The notes beneath the pieces are model-generated. The model saw only the letters and a program-made list of their open reading frames with translations, made no database searches and was not told where the DNA came from. Source: Mytilus californianus (taxonomy: Eukaryota; Mollusca; Bivalvia; Mytilida; Mytilidae). From it: a stretch of DNA of 64,000 nt. The stretch lies in contig NW_026262668.1 in the NCBI RefSeq assembly GCF_021869535.1, positions 73,677,558 through 73,741,557 of the forward strand, given 5' to 3'. Of this stretch, positions 48,925 to 62,067 are shown piece after piece (position 1 is the stretch's first letter; every line of letters starts with the position of its first letter). A program made the translations under genes and the position numbers.

Positions 48925-51900
48925 TTAAATATTTCCCAGACTTTTTATTTTCTCCTTTAACATATTGATGTCCTCATCTTTATACAGCCGTTTAATCCCT
49001 CTGACCAGATTGCGACAAGATTCCAGCTGAACATAGTTCAATTTTGGACATTTTTTCAGCAAAGTCCTAAAAAGGAAATCAAATTTCAAACACATGAATT
49101 ATTGCAAAGGAAATAAAATCTTTCATGGAATCAGTTGCTGTTGGTCAAGGTTTTGAACAAATAAAAACAAAAAATTTGTTCTTCAGTAGTCTATAATTGA
49201 CATAAATTTGGTATCATTTTCTCTTGCTTGACACTGTGTGTATTATTCGGTATTGGTACATGTATTTTCATTACTAGGAGTTTAATTTTTGTAAAGGAAA
49301 ATAAATCAATGAATTCTTGTTTTCGATGAGTAATTTAAAGTTCCCATTGAATAAACTCAAGAGAACAATATCTATTGTATATAATCATTTAAACAGTTCA
49401 CCTTCCAAGAATTTAAATACCCTGACCAACACTAACTGATTCTCTTGAAAGGCTTTATTTTCTTCACAATTATACTTGTTATCAAGTACATAAATATGCA
49501 GAAACTACTGACAAATAGTAAGAAACTGTGCATGCCATGGCAAATAAGGTTTCTCAATTATTATCCAGTTATGAATTTTTTGTTTTTGTTTCTCAGGGTT
49601 TTACTACTTAATTCTGAGTGTAATTGTTCTGATTATTATTTCTTTGTCTGACATGACATGATAGAGTATGCAGAAAGACTTCACCAGTTTCATCTTTAAT
49701 AAATTGATGAATCTCATATACATTTCTACAAAAATATATGTAACAGTTAAAACGAATATAAAAAAAGTGTCATTAATGTTGACACTAGGGACTGTCGATC
49801 CTGCTGAAATATGTGAGCTCTTTTTCTTCATCATTGAAAACCTTCAAGATTTTGTGAAGATGAAAAGCAGAAATGAAATACTGGTCCTTTCATATTCTGT
49901 AAACCAACTTATTTTTGCAAGCTATTTCTTTACATGTTTTTGGTGTACAGCAAAATAATGTGGAGTTTTAATCATCACAAATTTAAACTACTGTGATATT
50001 CTTTCATATAAATACAAAAAAAATTGGAAATCGCTGCAAAGGACTTGACATGATAAAAAACTATGGGAAAAAAGTTCTTTTATACAGAAATGGCTATTTC
50101 TAGTATCTCATGGTTTTTCTTTTTTATTTCTCATGTTCATCTACCCCATTTCCTTTCTTTTCTAACCTATCTTGCTTAAAGGGGCATTAGCTAAGAGATA
50201 TGAAAAAAATTAGAATTAATCATTATTAAAGTTAAATAATAATGAAATAATAATCCGCTTTTAGCAGCCAATTTGGTTCGATTTTGTCAAAATAAGCAAA
50301 GAAATATTGCTGATGAATTATTCACTTCCACTTCTAAGTAAATAATTCGACCTCATTGAATCCTGGTGTGACCTTCAATTTAACCCATTAGCCAGAGATT
50401 GGTTACCCATTTATTAGTCGTGTTCAGTCATTTAAAGGAAAAGAATGTCAACATTGAAAGTGAAACAAAGGTGAACCATTTCGTTGACTGATTCGATCCA
50501 CAAAAAATCATTCTAATACAGGTAAAAATGATGATTAACTTATTCTTTTAACCAATAACATGAAATCAAACAGACATGCATTGTTAACTGTTTATTTCAG
50601 ACATATTGTAATTTGGATATACCTTTTAGTATGTTATAAATCAAATATGAGAATTTGAGTCAAATCGGTGAACATGAATTTGACAGCTAATGCCCCTTTA
50701 AGATCATGTGAAAATTTATGGAGAATACTAAAAGGAACAACAGGAGGCAATACTAACATTAAATGACAAAGTATATTTCTAAAAAAATCCAATAATGTGT
50801 ACAACATAACCTATAAAAAATGTAGTTGTGTATATGACATTGTTAATTATTTATAGGATTTAACACAAAAACATAATAAAAGTGTGAGCCTCGTGAACAT
50901 CTTCAGAGTTTGAAAATCCATTGATAATCTGTTGATCGCTATATTCCTACTCAACGTCAATAATGAAGGCTCATGATGTCAAACCTTCTCTTTCTATATG
51001 ACTGAGAAAAACCCATATTACTTGAGTAGCGTGATATGAAAAATGATCACAAAAAATGATCAAAGCAAATTTTAGAAAATAAATATATATCCATGTTATA
51101 CCTGAGATCTTTGTATTCAATATTAGACCCTGTCAGTTGAATTTTTTCTAGAGGTAATGATAGCCCACTGGTTAGTTCCTGAATGGCTAGTTCTACATTC
51201 TGAACCCAAGACAAATCTATTGTCTTTAGACTATGTCTCCACTGAAATAATACATGTTTTGATAGATCAAAGTTAACATTCTTCTATATCTACAATACCA
51301 AGAAAATAAATTTTGCTAATATTTAAAATAAAATTGCCTAGCCGGTGATTTTGAGTGATAACAAAGTTTACAACTCTGCAATAAAATATCCACTGAATAA
51401 ACAAAGAGCTATTTTAGACTGTTTTACCCACAATCACATGAACAATAATCACCAAGAAGGATTTTAACTGTAACAGATTGTGTGTTCTGTAAATTATTTT
51501 AAAACTAAATACAAATGGAAGTGCTATTCTTGCTGATGATTAAAAGAGGGTGAAACTACCAAGGGTACAATCAAAAACCATTTGTCAAATAAAAATACAT
51601 CTTCATAGCCAAACAAAAGTAAAAAAAAACACAGAAAATTGAGCTACAGGAGACCAATCCAATACTTTGTGAGAACTCCAGAAAGGTTAGTAGTTTCTGC
51701 TCCACTATTGCCACCCGCTGTGTTACTCCTGTTCAAATATGTTGATGAGCCATATCCGGTGATGACCGTTAATTTAGACTCTTGCATACTCATCAAAATA
51801 ATTTTTGTTTGGAGAGACCTGTCTATTATTGAAGACTGTAAGTTGATCTCTAGAAGTCTTTCGTTTAATAGAGTTGGGTTCCTGTCTCATTGAAGTATAC

Positions 51901-54900
51901 CCAAAATCTTCTTTTCTTCATATAAACATAGAAAATCTTGAATTTTCTTATTACTCTATCCTAAGTTCAAACTGGTTTCCTTATCCTCACCTTTAGAAAG
52001 AGTCCCATATATGGATCATCATAACACATTGAAGATAGACCAACATGCAAACTCTCTAAATCTGCTGCTGGTAAAATATCTAGGACTGTGTATGACTCAT
52101 TACATCGTCCTCTGATATCTAAGACTTTCAGCTTAAAAGACTTGTGTAATATTCTGTAAAAAAGCCAAATGGGCATTCCCCAATATGATTATAATATCAA
52201 CAAAAATGCAAATCCTACATAATAATAGTAAGATTTAAAAGGCCTGACAGTTTTTTAATACTACTGGATACACTACAGATGAGGTGTCTGATATTGAAAG
52301 TCACTCTTGCCCACTTAGGGTCAAGGAACAGTAAATTGGCTATGTCACACATTTTGGTAAAATTTTGGCTCGTTGAACTATTACTAATAATTCAGTTATC
52401 TCTATTACTTCCTAAAATATCACTGATCGATTTATTTCAAAATAGATGCACATTTGTATAGAATGCCCATAAGACTGCAAAAACGTTCTTAAATTTGTCT
52501 TTAAATCATCAAATCTCCATTTTTAAATATATAGATTTTTCTTAAAAAATTATATATTGATGACAAATTTCTGTTTTAATGATATGAAATAATCATATGG
52601 TCACCGACTTCCTTTTTGGTCTATTAACAATCTGTTACCTATTTGGAAGTGAAAAACGTAAAAAAATCGACGTATTCATCCTGAAAAGCGATGACGTTAC
52701 ACTTATTTCAAAGTTTTGTGGTATTTTTTCCATCTAGATCACTACTTAAAACAATGTTTACTGTAATAAAATGAAGTCGGTGACCCTATTTATATTTTAC
52801 ATACATTTCTGTATCAAGAACATATCATTTTTTAAAGAAAAATCTATGGATTCAAATATGAGATTTGATGATTCTAACACAAGTTGAGACTGTTTTTCGA
52901 CAATTTCATGTGCTTTCTATACAAATATTCACCTATTTTGAAAGAATTTGATCAGTAATATTTCTGACAATAAAAGAGATAACTGCATTGTTTTTTCCAG
53001 TTCAACGAGCCAAAGTTGTATGCAAAATAGTACCAACATCTGTTGTTGTTGTTATTGGTTTTGGTAGGCGGCTTAAAATAGTAATTGCGCCTTAAATTCT
53101 TGTAACATTGATATTATGTATATATATATATATACACTCATTCCTTAATATATTTTTAGTATTACATTTTGGCGGGTAATTATATGAAACTGTGACGAAC
53201 AGAGTTGACTGTATTACAATTAAGTATACATATGTATATATATAAAAAAAAAATTAAAACTAAAAAAACTAGAGTGCACACGCTGAAATGTCTCGCCTTC
53301 TTTACTAACCATTAATATTATGTTGATAGTCCTAAATATAAAATTTTTAAGTTTACTACAACTATCAACCTTACAATCATTCAATACACTAAATATAGTT
53401 GACCTATTGCTTATAGTTTCTAAGAAACAGACTAAACCAAGAAAACTAAACATTGACCAATGAACCAACAAAATGAGGTCAAGGTCAGATGAACCATGCC
53501 AGGCAGACATGTACACCTTACAATCAACCTATGCATTAAATATAGTTGACCTATTGCTTATAGTATCTAAGAAACAAACTTAACCATAAAAACTTAACCT
53601 TGACCAATTAACCAACAAAATGAGGTTAAGGTCAGATGATACCTGCCAGTTGGACATGTACACCTTACAATCATTCCATACACCAAATATAGTACACCTA
53701 TTGCATACAGTATAAGAAAAACAGACCAAAACACAAAAACTTAACTATAACCACTGAACCATAAAAATGAGGTCAAGGTCAAATGACACCTGCCAGTTGG
53801 ACATGTACACCTTACAATCCTTCCATACACCAAATATACTAGACCTATTGCTTATAGTATCTGAGATATGGACTTGACCACGAAAACTTAACCTTGTTCA
53901 CTGATCCATGAAATGAGGTCGAGGTAAAGTGAAAACTGTCTGACGGGCATGAGGACCTTGCAAGGTACGCACTTACCAAATATAGTTATCCTATTACTCA
54001 AAATAAGAGAGAAATTAACATTACAAAAAATCTTTTTTTTCAAGTGCTCACTGAACCATGAAAATGAGGTCAAGGACAATGGACATGTGACAGACGGAAA
54101 CTTCGTAACATAAGGCATCTTTAGCAAAGTATGAAGCATCCAGGTCTTCCACCTTCTAAAATATAAAGCTTTTAAGAAGTAAGTTAACGCCGCCGCCGCC
54201 AGATCACTATCCCTATGTCGAGCTTTCTGCGACAAAAGTTGCAGGCTCGACAAAAACACAAATCTAGAACGGTTAAAGTGATGCCACCAAAATTCAAACT
54301 TGATCTGTGTTTTATTTATAAGCATTGTGTATAAGTTTCATAACATTTGGTTGAGGCAAACTCGTTAGAGAACGGAAACCAATTTTAGGACGTACGGACG
54401 GACGTACAGACGGACAAGGGTAAAACTTAATGCCCCCACAACTATGGCGGGGGCATAAAAACAAATTGAAAGGAAAAATGAAACAAAGCAAAAAAACAAA
54501 AAAACAAATGATAGTTCCTAATGAAATGTAAATTGTTAACTGATAAGTATAATATTGATTAGAAATTTAATCAGGTTGTTCACCTCTGTGATATACTTAT
54601 AAAAATAAAGTAAATCTTGATAAAAAAAAAGAATAAAGGTCCCCTTTTTAAATGATTTCTCGCTAAAATCCTACTTTTAATTTGGAATGTATATACTGTA
54701 TCCTGGTAAATGTTTTGGAGTAGTTTCCAAGTAGTGCAGCCGGAAGGAACAATAAAAATTCCCATTGTTTCTCCTGACTGCACTCCCGAACTTTGGAGCG
54801 TATGGGCGTAAGTATTTATGATTATTGGCTAATAAGAATTAACTATTGTCCCTAAATTATCCTCTCGGTAGGCTATTCTAGCTAGAAACATAGAATAAGG

Positions 54901-57900
54901 CATGTGCTAGTTAAATGCTACCAATGCGAGGACATCTCCCACAATTGATGTAGCAGATAAAGAATACTTTAACGTTTAATAAGGATTAAGATTTTGTAGC
55001 CGTTCCTTTTCCATAACAGTCGCTTATATTATTCTGAATAACATTCCAAAGACATACTGGTATTTAGTGATGCCTCCGTCCCTGTGGAGAAAAAAACACT
55101 TCTGTCATTGAATGAGAAATCACCCCTACCTACACCCTTATATTTTAGTCGCCTATTTAGCTATATATACACGTTATATAAGAAGAAAAATTAGAAAAAT
55201 ATGAAAAAATATTAATACCAGTTTATCATTATTATATAACCAACATCTGGGACACAGCCCATTTACTGTAACTTGACCATAAATTAAACCTCACATTTGA
55301 TGAATACAAAAACCTACCTGAGCCATAGTTTTAAATGTGTCCATACCTTTGAACAAATTGCCTATTTCTCATTCCCTCCATTTCCTGGTGGTTTTCTTCA
55401 AATTGATAATTAACTTTTTATGCCCCATTTATGGGCATTATGTTTTTCCGTCTGTGCGTCCGTTCGTTCGTCTGTCCGTCCGTCCCGCTTCAGGTTAAAG
55501 TTTTTCAGGTTAAAGTTTTTGGTCAAGGTAGTTTTTGATGAAGTTGAAGTCCAATCAACTTGAAACTTAGTACATGTTCCCTATGATATGATCTTTCTAA
55601 TTTTAATGCCAAATTAGAGTTTTGACCCCAATTTCATGGTCCACTGAACACAGAAAATTATAGTGCGAGTGGGGCATCCGTGTACTATGGACACATTCTT
55701 GTTCTCATATGTTTCATTAGTTAGAATAAGCAATAAATTAAAAAAGCACTACCACCTCTATAATTTTGTGGAAGGAGAAGAATCTAAAATCTATTTTTTT
55801 TTTAGTTGTTACCTATTAAGGTTGACCTTATTGTAAATAATACCCTAAGATAAATAATAAATAAAAAAATATGAATTATTTTAGAAAGAAACTAACCTAT
55901 AGAAAACATCATACACTATGGTGTTATGCATATTATGTCTACCACTTAAGTCTGGGATACTAAATTCTTCTAAATCTGGGAAGCCTGCAGATTTTTCCTG
56001 AAAAAAATTAAGTAAATAAATTATATATCTATTTTCTTTATCTTTTTATATGTTCCAGAAGAAAACATCCAATACGGTCTGGAGTCAGAATTTAACATTC
56101 TACAATATAATCATGAATAATCTCCCTTTTAGACAATTATATTTCTAACAAAACCAATAAAAATATAAGGAGATGTGGTATGATTGCCAATGAGACAACT
56201 ATCCATCAGAGACCAAATACATGACAAAACAAATGGCCTGTTTTATGATAAAACAATAAACGAAAAAAAAAAACCCAAATAAGACAGAAACCAATGACAA
56301 ACAAACATGACAGACAGCATCAGCTAAGTTTCAAAATTTAAACTAACTCATCTTAATACCACTCTCCTCTGAACACAATCTTTGTGTGAAATTATGAAAT
56401 CATTATAAATGTAGCCATACCTGTCCAGATATTACCAGTCTAAGTCTGAGAGACAAAAAGTCTTTCATTTATATTTGATGAAGATATTTCTTATTTCTGT
56501 TCATTTCTGACCGGACACGAAGCAGGACGGACAGATTTATATATATACCCTCCCCCCTAAACTTTGTTTAATGAAAATTGAAAATAAGCATTCTGTCTGA
56601 TCATTGGATTAGTTAATAATAATATGCCAGCGGATTTCCAACACTAATACCAACTAAACAGTAAATTGATTTATTGAATAATGGTTGTTTAACATCCAGT
56701 GAAAATTCACATAAATATTAAGGACAAGTGAGTCGGATTTTTAACAAGCTAACAGAGCAGGAAAACACGTCACCCATCTGTATTTGAAGGGTAGCAGGCA
56801 TCAATTGGCAAATTGATGGTGGCAACTTAAGTTTACTGGCAATACTCTGTAGGTAATGGGACCAAAATATGGATAATTGTGACCTTCAAATCTAAATTGA
56901 ATCATGCAACTTTTAAAATACAAGATGAACGTTATAAACAATGTTGCATTAAAAAGGCTGTTGCAGAAGAGCAACAAATATCAATTTTACAGTGTTTTGA
57001 CCAGGCTAGTGATGACCCTTGTGATCACCAGTACACTACCATGAGAACACAAAGGAAGTTTTATATCTATAATAAATGACCAGCAAGCTGTTAATAAAAT
57101 TTACCACTTCCTCATCTGTTTTTGGAGTGCCTTTGTATCTGTTGTTCCCCATTCTAAGGACCTTCAACTTAGGACAGGATTTTTGGAACTCCTCTATATC
57201 AAAGGTGACATATGTTGGTACATTTTCAAGGCTTGAAATGTCTAACACGGTCAATTTGGAACATTTCTACAAAAAGAAGATAATACAAAATTACGAAATC
57301 ACTGAAAGCAAATAATTTGTTGAAGTAAAGTTTACTGCAAATAAATTTTGCAAGGTGAAATACAAACTGGCCAAGACACCATTCAAAGATGATAATAACA
57401 TTACTTTTTCATGGGTTACACAATTCTTTGCAGATCATTATTTCGCATATTTTTCATTTCTTTAAAGGAAGTACATGTACAACTGATTATAACTTCTCAA
57501 TCTCAATGGAGAAATATACCTACAACTTTTATTGTCCCTACCCATAGTAATGTACGTCCCATTGATCAAAGCTTACACGAAAGACAAAATATAACTTTTC
57601 ATGATTTCAGAATATTCTACCAAATACATATATAAATATAGCATAACTTTTTAGGAAAAGGATTAATATAAGTGAAAAACAGTTTGACAGTTTAGAAAAA
57701 GTACTCACACATTAAAACACATCACTGTCAAGCTGCTGACCAAATACGAAATCATTCTTTTCAATAGTACCTGAGAAAAGTGACAAAATATTTGTTGAAG
57801 GGACAAATCAATGGACATGGTGTGCAATACACATTAGAGTCCCATCTCCTGTAGTAGGGATACTATATTTGTTAAGGTATTCAAATTCCAATTGATATTA

Positions 57901-60900
57901 GTTTTTAAAGAGATTCAAATTACATCATTGAATAGACTACCATAATTGTAGTGCCTCCTTATATGACTATATAGTATGATTTTTTTCTCATTGTTGAAGG
58001 CTGTACAGTGACCAATAATTGCGTTTAATCTCTGGTGGATAGTTGTTTCATTGGCAATCATACCACATCTCCTTAGTTTTACATACCATAATTGTATCCA
58101 AGACCATTGTAAAACCAGTAAGCTTTTTGTTGCAGCTGACATCAATTCTCTTTAATTCACTGAACCTCTTCAGGATCAATTCTTTCAAGGATGTTGATGT
58201 TATCTAAAGTGTAAAATTGTAAATAATCATCATTTAGATATGTATTCTTTCGAATATTTTTACTTTGCAATATTTATTCAACCTTTTTCAGAAAGACAAC
58301 ATACAGTCACATGTAGTATAAAGAAAATGAACATATTTTATCAAATAACAAAGTATCAGAAAATAAACTTATTACACAGTACCTATTTTCCTTCTTTTTT
58401 TTTTTATTTGGGCAAGGATTCGGAAATTTTTTCACACAATTTCAGTCATTTTGAGATGACTTAAAAGTTGAGGCCCTTTTTTCAAAATGTCGAAATTATT
58501 CACCACGATTCATAGCATCAACGAACTTGTATTGACTGTTTCATCGCAATTACCATGATTACTTCATGAATTTTCTTACCATTTTTCTAAAAACATTCAA
58601 GAACAGTTTATGGAATGCAACAGCTTAAAATTGGAATAAATTTAGTGAATCAAAATAGTAAATTTATCAGACATCGCTAATGTTTCTTTCAATTTCAAAG
58701 ACGGAATTACAACCAGAATTTACACGACAATACTAAAGTACGAGTAATTACGGATTTATTCTGTTTATCAAATTCACAGGAAATCACTGGCTTTTTCATT
58801 TTATTACCTTTAAAAGTGTTTGAATATAACAGAGAATAGTTGCATTCATTTAATTTAGCATGAAATCTTTTTGCATTTTTCGATTAGGTGTCTCATCGGA
58901 AGGAGACAATTTCACACATGCGTATTAAATAGTAAATATAGCACACATTCAACTCAAGAAAAACTACTTTTTTCTACGTAAGTTAAATCAAGTTTTGATT
59001 TTTAAATCAGAATTGACAATTGTCTTTGCTGAAAATTAATTAAATAATAAGGAAATTATATTAGTTCTGAGCTTGTGATCACTGTTAGGTATGGTGGAGT
59101 GATTAGTGATCAGTAGCCAATATTTCCCAGAGGCATTAATATGGTTATTAGGAGGGCCCTCAGGATTATCATACTATACTGGAGTGGCAGTTTTATCATA
59201 TGAAAGGAATAACAAAACAAGTGCAAAACAAGTGCAAAATGGCGATTAAGAAACCGATCTCTGTAAACCTATTCCAGACCCTCAAGGATTTAACCCTTAA
59301 CCACTTTCTTTCTAACATGACACCTATATTGTATACAACAATTGCAGATGATGACAAAAAATTCAACTGTTCAAACATTTTCCATCCCTACATCAATTAG
59401 TAATTAGATCACACTTACACTTGTATCAGAAAAATCTATATCCCTGAGTTCTGTACAATTGTTAGCAAGGGAAGTAACTCCATCAGGTGTTAACTTCTTA
59501 CAATGGGAGAGATTTACAGTTTGCAGATGAGGACATCTCTCAGTAATGACAGACAATGCACTTGATAATGTCCAGTTTGATAAATTGATGTCCTGACACT
59601 GTGAGAGTCTGTTTTCACTTAACCACCTTAAAGTTTCTTCCTTGTGTTTAATCCATCCATAGGTAAGGTCTACTTTTCTCCAAAGGGAAGGATGCTCAGA
59701 TAATTCTTTCCAGTTTGAGCATACTTTCTGTGCCCTGATAAAAATAATACATTTAATATGAATAAAAGGAGATGAGGAGAAAACACCAATGAGACAGTAA
59801 CCTTACAGTAAATTACAAAAGTGCACATTTTTTCTTATGTAAAATATAATACATTCTTAACATATTTAACATGATTATGAGTATACAGAAAATTAAATTG
59901 AAAAGGATGTAAAATATATTCTTGTTCAAACTTTACAGCATTTAATTTTTTTAATGACAAATGTTTTTTCTTGTTTTTGGTTGACATTAATATTGCTTAT
60001 ACATTGTACCAAACATTTTTAATAAAGCTTTCAACAGATGTTTGTGTTAAATTTGTACTTTTGCTGTGAAACCATATACAATGTACTCATACATGGCTCT
60101 TATTTCTCCCGTGATAAGAATATCTAAGAGCCATGCATGTAAACAAATACAGACAGATAAAAGATGGTACCTGCATAAGAATGGAAGTGGACCTGCAACT
60201 GATACGACATCTTGGAAAATCTTCAACCAAATTTCTGTAGGTAAGGGAGGTAAATCCACACAAATATCTAAACTGTTACTTTTTGCACTTTCTTCCTTTA
60301 GAATTAGTTTTTTGTTTTTTCCTTTACCTTGCTTCTTCTTTCTCTTCCTAAAATAATAATAATGTTTATAGCAATTGTTCTATAATATATAAAATGTTCC
60401 TGTATCTATTTTTCTCTTACACTGATGCCAGGTTGTTATTAATGTCATGTTTGTACTTAAAGTAAAAAGAAACCAAAGAAGTCAGTAATATACCGGTACT
60501 ATCATGACTATTATGTTCACTATCAATGGTAGGCATTCCAATAGAAACATTTATCTAACTATTTAACAAATGCACATGTATTTGAATTAAATACTAATAA
60601 ATATATTATGCATGTATATCATTTAAAACATGTTACTGGTATGTATTTTATGTCAAACGCTCTGTATGTATTTATGAAGAAAAAAAATGGTTTTAGAGAG
60701 GGATGTCTAAGAAAGGAAAATCTTGATAAATACTGCATGGGAAATACTGGTCATGCTGGTAGCATACCGATACATGTAGCATCAAAGGAATAGCTTAATT
60801 ATTGTTTTTAATCATTATGTTCATCTAAATAATTATTAGAAGGACTTCAATCACCATGCTAAAGCACTTGTACCTTGCAGAATAATACAAAATAAACAGC

Positions 60901-62067
60901 TGCGCCATAAATGCATGATACGCCCGTCGCATTTTTTACTAATAAAGTTCAATAACTTCTCAATGTCATATCAGAAATTTGTGAAAAACTAAAGGGAGTT
61001 ATCTTAATTGATATAAACCAGTCACCAAAGTTTAATGAAAACTGCTCAAAGCACTTTAAAGGTATTGTCCGATAACTAGAAAATCACCCCTTTTTTATGA
61101 ATAAAATCCCATAACTCGGAAGTGTAAAATCTTAAATTTATAAAAATTGAAAGGGAGCTTACATCAATAGGTAAAAACAATTCTCCAAAGTTTCATGAGA
61201 ACTGCTGAAAGATTTTTGAGTTATTGTCCGAAACTGGAAAATCCCCCTTTTCTTTTAATGAATAAAACTCCATAACTCGGAAACATAAAATCTAAAATTT
61301 ATAAAATTCAAAGGGAGCTCACATTAATAAATATGACAATTCACCAAAGTTTTATGCAAATTGGTTGAAGCTTTTTTGAGTTAATGTCCGACATGTTGAC
61401 GACAGACGGACAAACAGATGGATGGACAACGGTATACCATAATACGTCCCGTAAGCGGGCGTATAAAAAGAAGGTACATAGCATGCACTTGCCTTGTAAA
61501 AAATAAAATTCTATCACAGAAAATTTAACAGACTACATACATGTGTATATGTGCCTGTCCCAAGTCAGGAGCCTGTAATTCAGCAATTGTCATTTGTTGC
61601 TGTACAATGTATATCATGTGTTTTTCGTTTTTTTTGTATATAAATCAGGCCGTTTGAATTTGTTTTACATTTGTCATTTCAAGGCTTTTTAAAGCTTGCT
61701 ACAAAATGTACGCTGTGTGTTTTGCACGTTAAAGTTGAAGAACATATGGTGACCTTTAGTCGCTTTCTTCTATGTATTTGGTCTCTTGTGGAGAGTTGTC
61801 TCATTGACATTGGCAATCATACCACATCTTCCTATTTTTATACACAATTTTGTTTAATTCATTAAATTGTGTAATTTGTCAACTGATCATTTGTTTAATT
61901 TTTCACTTACGAGGAGGCAGGCTGATCATCTTCTAAGTCAGAAGGGAGATAATCAGAATCCTCTGAATCATCTGAAGGCCATTCTTCTCCATTATTACCA
62001 AAATACAAGATCTGGTGTTTTGGATCTTTTTTCACACCAAATATGCCACGCTTTTGTCTGGGCATTC
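48925..62067 (-). CDS. FBXL6: F-box and leucine-rich-repeat protein, FBXL6 type
   Basis: F-box/LRR proteins bring substrates to SCF ubiquitin ligases through SKP1. Reverse-strand exons, in order: 62067-61911 (ATG 62065-62063), 60347-60171, 59734-59419, 58203-58087, 57770-57711, 57266-57105, 55997-55897, 52153-51991, 51241-51102, 49066-48925 (stop 48927-48925). They join to 510 residues; human FBXL6 is slightly longer. The N-terminus is acidic (WPSDDSEDSDYLPSDLEDD), followed by a basic patch (KRKKK) that could be a nuclear signal. The F-box is about residues 83-133 (LPPLPTEIWLKIFQDV ... VCSNWKELSEHPSLW). LRRs follow (CPHLQTVNLSHCKKLT, CSKLTVLDISS, LKVLDIRGRC, LESLHVGLSSM, CPKLNYVQLESCRNL). A splice acceptor two bases before the ATG implies a non-coding upstream exon. 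The small exon 57770-57711 has a weak donor (GTGTGA) and is least certain. Confidence 0.9.
50176..50701. mobile_element. MITE with TTAA target duplication, in an FBXL6 intron
   Basis: CTTAAAGGGGCATTAGCT (50175-50192) and its perfect reverse complement (50685-50702) bound a ~528-bp non-coding body. Read another way, TTAA flanks a 13-bp inverted end AGGGGCATTAGCT on both sides, as piggyBac-type transposition would leave. It lies in the intron between exons 51241-51102 and 49066-48925. Confidence 0.8.
52340..53020. repeat. Long imperfect inverted repeat in an FBXL6 intron
   Basis: The left arm, about 52360-52612, pairs with the right arm, about 52768-53016. Anchors are TTTGGCTCGTTGAACT (52364) with AGTTCAACGAGCCAAA (52999-53014), AATCATCAAATCTC with GAGATTTGATGATT, TAGATTTTTCTT with AAGAAAAATCTA, and GGTCACCGACTTC with GAAGTCGGTGACC. 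The spacer is about 155 bases. It could be a MITE or an old inverted duplication. Confidence 0.8.
53270..54235 (-). repeat. Family F tandem element, about five ~145-bp units, reverse
   Basis: On the + strand the units recur as ACATGTACACCTTACAATC (near 53510, 53652, 53802), ATAGTTGACCTATTGCTTAT, and AAAATGAGGTCAAGGTCA. The element's reverse-strand start lies at 54235-54180, with GTCGCAGAAAGCTCGACAT then a GGCGGCGGCGGCG run. Reverse frames here are repeat by-products. Confidence 0.75.
54236..54465 (-). repeat. Family E element, reverse, joined to family F
   Basis: Reverse of the 18380 element: the + strand reads ACACAAT...CAAATTCAAACTTGATCTGTG variants, TAGAGAACGGAAACCAATTTT, GGACGTACGGACGGACGTAC, then the hairpin ATGCCCCCACAACTATGGCG followed by GGGGCATAAA (54431-54460). 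The family F element breaks its left side, so one is probably inserted in the other. Confidence 0.75.
55418..55703 (+). repeat. Family C element, in an FBXL6 intron
   Basis: It has the same hairpin start (ATGCCCCATTTATGGGCAT) and same end (GTGTACTATGGACACATTCT) as the copy at 12346. A short AGGTTAAAGTTTTT phrase is duplicated inside. It lies next to the exon 55997-55897. Confidence 0.82.
56163..56320 (-). repeat. Retroelement-tail fragment, reverse
   Basis: GGAGATGTGGTATGATTGCC followed by AATGAGACAACTATCCATCA is the reverse complement of the Penelope-like tail end at 35035-35080. The remainder is A-rich and diverged. Confidence 0.65.
57975..58080 (+). repeat. Retroelement-tail fragment, forward, in an FBXL6 intron
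   Basis: CATTGTTGAAGGCTGTACAG, then CTCTGGTGGATAGTTGTTTC and GCAATCATACCACATCTCCT, match the tail ending near 35085. It lies just downstream (gene sense) of the exon 58203-58087. Confidence 0.65.
60915..61466 (+). repeat. Family G element with inverted ends and three ~140-bp units
   Basis: The left end ATACGCCCGTCGC (60918 on) is mirrored by GCGGGCGTAT (61455-61464). Three tandem units each contain CATAACTCGGAA- and CACCAAAGTTT-type phrases. It ends with GACGGACAAACAGATGG followed by a CGTCCCGTAAGCGGG hairpin. It lies in the FBXL6 intron between exons 61911 and 60347. Confidence 0.75.
61548..61845 (+). repeat. Retroelement-tail fragment, forward, in FBXL6 intron 1
   Basis: GTGCCTGTCCCAAGTCAGGA, GTCATTTC, GGTCTCTTGTGGAGAGTTGT and GCAATCATACCACATCTTCC follow the order of the tail at 34795-35075. 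It is a 5'-truncated copy with internal losses. Confidence 0.7.

Noticed and set aside
49668-49958. 96-codon forward frame inside the FBXL6 intron
   Set aside because: No similarity recognised and no codon-use signal; it overlaps a similar reverse frame by chance.
53888-54325. 145-codon reverse frame
   Set aside because: It spans the junction of families F and E; the text is repeat-derived.
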